19,748 nt of DNA from NCBI GenBank assembly GCA_900547685.1, contig URHS01000046.1:1-19748 (forward strand), in the 5' to 3' direction. The notes beneath the pieces were generated by a model, which saw only the letters and a list, made by a program, of their open reading frames with translations, was not told the origin of the DNA and did no database searches. Within the stretch, counting starts at the first letter, position 1, and each line of letters begins with the position of its first letter. Both the position numbers and the translations under genes were made by a program. Below, piece by piece: positions 15,953 through 19,748 of this stretch. The stretch comes from an uncultured Blautia sp. Its GTDB lineage: Bacteria; Bacillota; Clostridia; Lachnospirales; Lachnospiraceae.

Positions 15953-15989
15953 GAAATTACATTCTACTTTTTTAAAAAAATTTTATAAT
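15935..15989 (+). promoter_or_regulatory. MATE gene promoter with direct repeats spaced 21 bp
   Basis: TATAAT (15984-15989) is a good -10, but the -35 position (about 15961-15966) is poor. Two direct repeats, ATTACATCTA (15935-15944) and ATTACATTCTA (15956-15966), start exactly 21 bp apart. The downstream copy overlaps the -35 position. This layout is typical for AraC-family activation. Confidence 0.5.
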
Positions 15990-16043
15990 AGAATTTATCT
16001 CCGATAAAGATAATGATTTTTAGCAGAAAGGAAGTATTGACTT

Positions 16044-17384
16044 ATGACAAAAACACTTACAGAAGGAAATCCGGCCAAATTGATTTTTTTCTTCTCTCTC
16101 CCACTTATTATCGGAAATATATTCCAACAATTTTACAGTATGGCCGATACTTTGATTGTAGGACGTACAATTGGTGTAAATGCCCTTGCGGCTGTAGGCT
16201 GTACCGGAAGTATTACCTTTTTAATTCTTGGCTTTGTTCAAGGACTTACCTCCGGTCTGTCCATTATTACCTCTCAAAAATTCGGAGCCAAAAACGAAGA
16301 TGATGTAAGAAAAAGTTTTGCAGCCAGTATTCTAATCAGCAGTGCTGTGGCAATTGTCACAACCATTCTGTCTGTGCTGTTGGCACGACCTTTGTTAGAA
16401 CTTTTACAGACACCTGCTGAAATTATTGACGATGCCTGGGCATACCTTGTCATTATTTTTTTAGGTATTCCCGCAACTGTTTTATTCAATCTTTTATCCA
16501 ATGCTGTTCGAGCATTAGGTGACAGCAAAACGCCTTTATATTTTCTCATTTTTGCCTGTTGCATAAATATTATACTTGATTTGGTATTTATACTGTATTT
16601 TCATCTGGGAGTTGCCGGAGCCGGCATTGCTACTATACTGTCTCAACTTCTATCCGGTATTTTATGTATTTTCTTTATCATGAAGAAAGTCCCTATTCTC
16701 TGGTTGAAAAAAACAGATTTTCAAATGCATTATGAAGTAATCACTTCCCATTTAAATATTGCCCTTCCAATGGCTTTTCAAATGTCAATTATCGCCATTG
16801 GTTCTCTGATGCTGCAATTTGCATTAAATGGTTTAGGTGCTGCTTCTGTAGCAGCTTACACTGCTTCACAGAAAATTGAAAGTATTGCAACTATGCCTCT
16901 GGGCTCCTTTGGAACAGCTATGGCAACTTATGCAGCTCAAAATTATGGCGCCGGGAAATTTTCCCGCATTCGAAAAGGTGTCTTTCAATGTATTTTAATG
17001 TCCGGCAGTTTCAGTATTTTTTCCGGTGCAATCAATGTAATTGCCGGAAGTCAGCTTACCAGCATTTTTGTAGGCTCACAAGAAACAGAAGTTCTTTCTC
17101 TTTCCCACACTTATCTGGTAATCAGCGGATGTTTTTACTTTGCTCTTGCATTATTATTTATCTACCGTTTTACCCTTCAGGGTTTAGGTAAAAGTTTCAT
17201 ACCTACCATCGCCGGTATAATGGAACTAATTATGCGTGCTGTAGGAGCACTCGTTTTAACCGGAGCTTTTGGCTTTGCCGGTGCTTGCGCCTCTAATCCA
17301 TTGGCATGGATTGGAGCGTGCATTCCCCTAGCCTGTTCCTACTACAGAACTATGAAAAAATCAAAAAGATTTCCGACAGTGTAA
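16044..17384 (+). CDS. MATE family efflux transporter
   Basis: The 446-aa protein is a multidrug and toxin extrusion family transporter with about 12 membrane helices in two homologous halves. The N-terminal segment LPLIIGNIFQQFYSMADTLI, with the following VGRTIGVNALAAVG, is the MatE domain start, and the second half repeats it as LPMAFQMSIIAIGSLMLQFAL. Family members export drugs, dyes or other organic compounds using Na+ or H+ gradients. The ATG at 16044 has AAAGGAAG about 10 nt upstream. The gene is divergent from the AraC-type regulator and ends inside a terminator hairpin. The closest subgroup looks like the clostridial DinF/NorM-like proteins; the substrate is unknown. Confidence 0.93.
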   Translation: MTKTLTEGNPAKLIFFFSLPLIIGNIFQQFYSMADTLIVGRTIGVNALAAVGCTGSITFLILGFVQGLTSGLSIITSQKFGAKNEDDVRKSFAASILISSAVAIVTTILSVLLARPLLELLQTPAEIIDDAWAYLVIIFLGIPATVLFNLLSNAVRALGDSKTPLYFLIFACCINIILDLVFILYFHLGVAGAGIATILSQLLSGILCIFFIMKKVPILWLKKTDFQMHYEVITSHLNIALPMAFQMSIIAIGSLMLQFALNGLGAASVAAYTASQKIESIATMPLGSFGTAMATYAAQNYGAGKFSRIRKGVFQCILMSGSFSIFSGAINVIAGSQLTSIFVGSQETEVLSLSHTYLVISGCFYFALALLFIYRFTLQGLGKSFIPTIAGIMELIMRAVGALVLTGAFGFAGACASNPLAWIGACIPLACSYYRTMKKSKRFPTV

Positions 17385-17416
17385 CTTTATACACTGCCGG
17401 AAACCTTTTCTGTTCT
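17355..17416. terminator. Bidirectional terminator between the MATE and Hsp20 genes
   Basis: TTTCCG-A-CAGTGTA pairs with TACACTG-C-CGGAAA (17370-17383 with 17390-17403): 13 pairs, one A/C mismatch, 6-nt loop. A T-rich tract follows on the plus strand (CCTTTTCTGTTCTTT), and the A-rich flank at 17355-17369 gives a U run for minus-strand transcripts. The stem contains the MATE stop codon (17382-17384). Confidence 0.87.
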
Positions 17417-17433
17417 TTAATAAAACTTTTCTC

Positions 17434-17883
17434 TTATCCTTCAATTGCTATATATTTGTTTTCTTCCACCTGCTTTGGTACTTCTTTCGGCACAGTTAAT
17501 CTCAAAATTCCATCCTCAAATTTCGCATGAATATCTTCTTGATGAATATTTTCACCAACGTAAAAGCTTCTGCTCATTGCACCTGCATAACGTTCTCTGC
17601 GAATATAATTACCCTGTTTATCTGTTTCATCTTTGTCTAAGCCTTTTGCAGCATTAATTGTCAAATATCCGTTTTCCAGTTTTGCTGTTACCTCATCTTT
17701 CTTAAAACCAGGCAAATCAATATCTAATTCGTAGGTATTTTCTGTCTCTCTTACATCTGTCTTCATAATGTTTTTTTCGTTTTTTCCATACAGAGGATTT
17801 TTTCTTCCAAAAAACTCTCTCTCAAATGGGAAGTCCATAAAATCATCAAATAAGTTTTCTCCAAAAATACTAGGCATCATCAT
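17434..17883 (-). CDS. Hsp20/alpha-crystallin family small heat shock protein
   Basis: The 149-aa chaperone prevents aggregation of unfolded proteins without ATP. The N-terminal arm (about 1-40) is followed by the alpha-crystallin domain, starting near MKTDVRETENTYELDIDLPG and including GYLTINA, a RRERYAGAMSRSFYV stretch, and the conserved GILRLTVPKE (about 124-133). The C-terminal tail ends in YIAIEG, containing the I-x-I anchor. Three ATG codons stand in a row; I used the first (17883), which has AGGGAG about 9 nt upstream. The promoter lies about 120 nt upstream, leaving a long leader with candidate regulatory repeats. Confidence 0.95.
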   Translation of the reverse strand: MMMPSIFGENLFDDFMDFPFEREFFGRKNPLYGKNEKNIMKTDVRETENTYELDIDLPGFKKDEVTAKLENGYLTINAAKGLDKDETDKQGNYIRRERYAGAMSRSFYVGENIHQEDIHAKFEDGILRLTVPKEVPKQVEENKYIAIEG

Positions 17884-17923
17884 AAGTCATATCTCCCTTC
17901 ATATAAGACAATAGATTTTATTT

Positions 17924-17951
17924 TAGCACTTTGGAAAATCCAGAGTGTCGA
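17924..17951. promoter_or_regulatory. Degenerate CIRCE-like inverted repeat in the hsp20 leader
   Basis: On the plus strand TTAGCACTT (17923-17931) and GAGTGTCGA (17943-17951) match the CIRCE arms TTAGCACTC and GAGTGCTAA at 8/9 and 6/9 positions. The spacer is 11 nt instead of 9. The inner part is also a tight palindrome, CACTTTGGA-AAA-TCCAGAGTG, with one mismatch. HrcA control is possible but not established. Confidence 0.35.
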
Positions 17952-18006
17952 TTGCACGAACCAATGGATTGGGACTTTCTTTTTCCCTCTCTTTTGTTCT
18001 ATTTGT

Positions 18007-18035
18007 AATATAACACTTATATCTAGCACTGTCAA
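18007..18035 (-). promoter_or_regulatory. Promoter of the hsp20 gene with AGTGYTA direct repeats
   Basis: Minus-strand TTGACA (18030-18035), a 17-bp spacer and TATATT (18007-18012), close to consensus. Inside the spacer lie two direct repeats, AGTGCTA (18024-18030) and AGTGTTA (18011-18017), 13 bp apart. A third AGTGCTA is in the leader at 17924-17930. These could bind a repressor. Confidence 0.75.
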
Positions 18036-18206
18036 CCCTTGGCTGCTAATTTCACAGTTTTTTCACAATTGTGATAAAATCACTGAACTCCTCCCTTTCT
18101 TCTTGGTATAATAAATTAAATTATAATATCAGGTTCAAAAGTTACGGAAAAATCCGTAGGTATCTTTTGAATCTAAAATCAATTTATAAAATTCAGGAGG
18201 TTTACT
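18036..18206 (+). promoter_or_regulatory. Control region of the ferredoxin operon: nested palindromes and -10
   Basis: No gene is visible. TTTCACAG (18050-18057) precedes a perfect 12-bp palindrome TCACAATTGTGA (18063-18074), which overlaps a second palindrome GTGAT-AAA-ATCAC (18071-18083). TATAAT occurs at 18107-18112, with a poor -35 (TGAACT, 18084-18089). From a start near 18119 the second palindrome is centred at about -42, where CRP/FNR-type activators bind. A second TATAAT is at 18122-18127. The leader hairpin follows and AGGAGG (18195-18200) precedes the ATG. Confidence 0.5.
18131..18199 (+). other. Candidate structured leader RNA with alternative anti-Shine-Dalgarno pairing
   Basis: UUCAAAAG (18134-18141) pairs perfectly with CUUUUGAA (18164-18171), enclosing an inner hairpin ACGGA-AAAA-UCCGU (18144-18157). 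The 3' arm, extended to CUUUUGAAU (18164-18172), is also complementary over 9 pairs (two G-U) to AUUCAGGAG (18191-18199), which contains the ribosome binding site. The two pairings exclude each other, so the element could switch translation of the ferredoxin operon. I recognise no known riboswitch class. Confidence 0.5.
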
Positions 18207-18410
18207 ATGGAAAGAAAAAAGCGAAAAGCTTTTGTCAACATGAATGATTGCGTTGCCTGTGGCTGCTGTATAAAAGTCTGTCCCAGAAATGCGATTGAAA
18301 TTTGGAAAGGAATAATGGCAAAAGTTGATATTGCCAAATGTGTGGGATGTGGAAAATGTGCAAAAGAATGTCCCGCTTCTGTAATTGAAATCCAGGAGGT
18401 GGAATCATGA
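18207..18410 (+). CDS. Small 2[4Fe-4S] ferredoxin
   Basis: The 67-aa protein has two CxxCxxCxxxCP cluster motifs: C15, C18, C21, C25 and C45, C48, C51, C55. It therefore binds two [4Fe-4S] clusters and carries low-potential electrons. There is an extra cysteine at C20 in the first motif and a basic N-terminus (MERKKRK). AGGAGG lies 6 nt before the ATG. It is the first gene of a three-gene operon, and its stop codon overlaps the next start (ATGA), so it is probably the soluble partner of the membrane Fe-S protein. A candidate RNA switch covers its ribosome binding site. Confidence 0.93.
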   Translation: MERKKRKAFVNMNDCVACGCCIKVCPRNAIEIWKGIMAKVDIAKCVGCGKCAKECPASVIEIQEVES

Positions 18411-18985
18411 AAAAACATTGGTACGACTATCTTTGGATTGCATCTCTTACCTATCTGATATTAGGATTTTTCAATATTCTTTTTGCTTGGCTTGGACTGC
18501 TATGTTTCTTTATTCCCTTGATCATTTCTGTGGTAAAAGGAACAAAAGGATACTGTAATCGCTACTGTGGAAGAGGACAGCTCTTTAGTTTATTAGGTGG
18601 ACGCTTTGGACTTTCTCGTAAAAAAGATATTCCTAAATGGATGAAAAGTAAAACATTCCGCTATGGATTTTTAATTTTCTTTTTCATCATGTTTTTTCAA
18701 ATGCTTTGGAATACCTACCTGGTATTTTCCGGTACACAGAATTTAAAACAGGTTGTAACACTTTTATGGACATTTAAAGTGCCTTGGAACTGGGCATATC
18801 ACGGCACACTTATTCACCCCGGAACAGCTCAATTTGCTTTCGGTTTTTATAGCGTTATGCTGACTTCTACTATTCTTGGTTTTATTACAATGCTCTTGTT
18901 CAAACCTAGAAGTTGGTGCGTTTATTGCCCCATGGGAACCATGACACAACTTATATGCAAAGCAAAAAATAAAACAACATCATAA
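18407..18985 (+). CDS. NapH-like membrane protein with 4Fe-4S cysteine motifs
   Basis: The 192-aa protein has about four hydrophobic helices (about 9-24, 26-44, 86-104, 143-165) and two cytoplasmic cysteine motifs: CNRYCGRGQ (about 50-58), and CVYCP with a later Cys near the C-terminus (CPMGTMTQLIC). This resembles the NapH/CcoG/NosR-type polyferredoxin membrane proteins that pass electrons between the quinone pool or ferredoxin and periplasmic enzymes, but is shorter and lacks a complete C-terminal ferredoxin domain; that part may be supplied by the separate ferredoxin. AGGAGG lies 8 nt upstream, and translation is coupled by a 4-nt overlap. The exact electron acceptor is unknown. Confidence 0.82.
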   Translation: MKKHWYDYLWIASLTYLILGFFNILFAWLGLLCFFIPLIISVVKGTKGYCNRYCGRGQLFSLLGGRFGLSRKKDIPKWMKSKTFRYGFLIFFFIMFFQMLWNTYLVFSGTQNLKQVVTLLWTFKVPWNWAYHGTLIHPGTAQFAFGFYSVMLTSTILGFITMLLFKPRSWCVYCPMGTMTQLICKAKNKTTS

Positions 18986-19015
18986 AATTCAAAAATTTAA
19001 TTAGGAGAAAATACA

Positions 19016-19408
19016 ATGAAAATGAAAAGAATTATTCCTATTTTAGCTTCTACATTACTGCTTCTTGCAGGATGTAGTTCTAAAAACACCGAAAACAATG
19101 GATATCGCCAAATTGATATGGAGGAAGCTGAAAGAATAATAAAAGAAGAAAAAGAATATATTATTCTGGATGTACGAACTCCGGAAGAATATAAAGAAGG
19201 ACATATTCCTCAGGCCATTAATGTTCCAAACGAAACTATCGGTACACAAAATGTCCCTGAACTTCCTGATAAAAATCAGCTCATTCTCGTTTATTGCCGC
19301 AGCGGAAATCGAAGCAAACAAGCTGCAGGGAAACTCAGTAAACTGGGATACGATAATATACTAGAATTTGGTGGAATTATTGATTGGAATGGTGAAATTG
19401 AGAAATAA
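19016..19408 (+). CDS. Rhodanese-like domain lipoprotein
   Basis: The 130-aa protein has a signal peptide ending in the lipobox LAGC (C20), so it should be anchored outside the membrane. The rest is a single rhodanese domain with the typical start ILDVRTPEEYKEGHIPQAINV (about 50-70) and the active-site loop CRSGNRS, where C94 would carry a persulfide. Such proteins transfer sulfur or act on thiosulfate or polysulfide. TAGGAGAAA lies upstream of the ATG at 19016; a second ATG two codons later is less likely. It is the last gene of the ferredoxin/NapH-like operon, suggesting that electrons are used in extracytoplasmic sulfur chemistry. Confidence 0.92.
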   Translation: MKMKRIIPILASTLLLLAGCSSKNTENNGYRQIDMEEAERIIKEEKEYIILDVRTPEEYKEGHIPQAINVPNETIGTQNVPELPDKNQLILVYCRSGNRSKQAAGKLSKLGYDNILEFGGIIDWNGEIEK

Positions 19409-19427
19409 CAAAATAGAATTGATATTT

Positions 19428-19463
19428 GGAGTTGTCAGATTGAAGGCAACTCCATTTTTATTT
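19428..19463 (+). terminator. Rho-independent terminator of the ferredoxin-rhodanese operon
   Basis: GGAGTTGTC (19428-19436) pairs with GGCAACTCC (19445-19453): 9 pairs including one G-U, 8-nt loop. ATTTTTATTTT follows. It lies 19 nt after the rhodanese stop codon. Confidence 0.9.
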
Positions 19464-19484
19464 TGCAAAAAACTTGAATTCTAT

Positions 19485-19521
19485 GAAATAAAAAAACGAT
19501 TGGAATAATCCAACCGTTTTT
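19485..19521 (-). terminator. Terminator of the rRNA operon, possibly bidirectional
   Basis: AAAAACG-A-TTGGA (19492-19504) pairs with TCCAA-C-CGTTTTT (19509-19521) around a 4-nt loop. On the minus strand it is followed by more T residues (A-rich on plus, before 19497), and it comes about 70 nt after the 23S 3' end. On the plus strand it also ends in T residues, so it may back up the rhodanese operon terminator. Confidence 0.75.
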
Positions 19522-19589
19522 ATTGTACCTTCAAAACTACATATATAAAACGAAACTTTCCAACTGCCGTTCGTGTATCTCTACACTCA

Positions 19590-19748
19590 GGTCAAGCCCT
19601 CGACCGATTAGTAGCAGTCAGCTCCATACATTGCTGCACTTCCACCTCTGCCCTATCTACCTCGTCGTCTTCAAGGGGTCTTACTTCTTTCGAATGGGAT
19701 ATCTCATCTTGAGGGGGGCTTCACGCTTAGATGCCTTCAGCGTTTATC
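19590..19748 (-). rRNA. 23S ribosomal RNA, 3' end (partial)
   Basis: The minus strand reads the conserved large-subunit 3' terminus, including GCTACTAATCGGTCGAGGGC followed by TTGACC, the usual end in Firmicutes. Upstream are the conserved segments covering CTGAAGGCATCTAAGCGTGA and CCCCTCAAGATGAGA. The 3' end is placed at about 19590. The remainder of the gene lies outside the window. A small hairpin GTGTA-GAGA-TACAC follows directly (19573-19586 on the plus strand), probably part of 3' processing. Confidence 0.95.

Noticed and set aside
17924..17951. A true CIRCE element for HrcA.
   Set aside because: The spacer is 11 instead of 9 nt and the second arm matches only 6 of 9 positions, so it is listed only as a degenerate, unproven candidate.
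18207..18985. Reading the ferredoxin and membrane Fe-S protein as one fused gene.
   Set aside because: They are in different frames with a clear ATGA stop/start overlap and a separate AGGAGG site; no frameshift is needed.
1..19748. CRISPR arrays, insertion sequences or prophage genes.
   Set aside because: No regularly spaced repeats, transposase with DDE motifs, terminal inverted repeats or phage structural genes were seen; the Rpn protein is a nuclease family, not an IS by itself.

Overview
The window reads as chromosome of a low-GC, Gram-positive anaerobe of the Clostridia, most likely Lachnospiraceae. The grounds are AT-rich DNA, strong AGGAGG-type ribosome binding sites, sigma-A-like promoters with 16-18 bp spacers, lipoproteins with clostridial signal peptides, and the family mix (Rpn nuclease, FmdE-like protein, FtsX-type ABC exporter with kinase, small ferredoxin operon). 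The genus is not decided by the sequence. It opens inside a minus-strand tRNA-Gln(CUG) gene and closes inside the 3' end of a minus-strand 23S rRNA gene.

Layout. Positions 57-302 are AT-rich noncoding DNA with the tRNA promoter. Positions 303-5773 (minus) hold an intact Rpn-family nuclease gene, an ABC ATPase and FtsX-like permease, a sensor kinase, and a broken OmpR-type response regulator. The regulator has lost its receiver domain and is joined to a short remnant of a second rpn gene. Positions 5803-10128 (minus) are a five-gene operon: substrate-binding lipoprotein, FecCD permease, ATPase, SAM methyltransferase and FmdE-like zinc protein. This looks like uptake, and perhaps processing, of a metal or metal chelate. 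Positions 10323-13086 (minus) are ftsH with an overlapping aldose-epimerase-like gene. Next come a degenerate sigma-70-like protein, cysK with a consensus promoter, and an AraC regulator divergent from a MATE exporter (plus strand, 16044-17384). An Hsp20 gene (minus) converges on the MATE gene across a two-way terminator. Divergent from Hsp20 is a plus-strand operon at 18207-19408: 2[4Fe-4S] ferredoxin, NapH-like membrane Fe-S protein, rhodanese lipoprotein. It ends at its own terminator and converges on the rRNA operon terminator.

Working together. The exporter, kinase and regulator would have formed a sense-and-export module, but the regulator is broken and the permease has a possible promoter of its own. 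The ferredoxin, NapH-like and rhodanese proteins suggest electron delivery to a membrane or extracytoplasmic sulfur or redox reaction. Their leader carries two mutually exclusive RNA pairings, one covering the ribosome binding site. That is the best candidate here for an undescribed regulatory element. Other points worth attention are the truncated regulator/rpn junction, the sigma-like protein without region 4, the ABC/methyltransferase/FmdE operon, and the absence of 5S rRNA after 23S.
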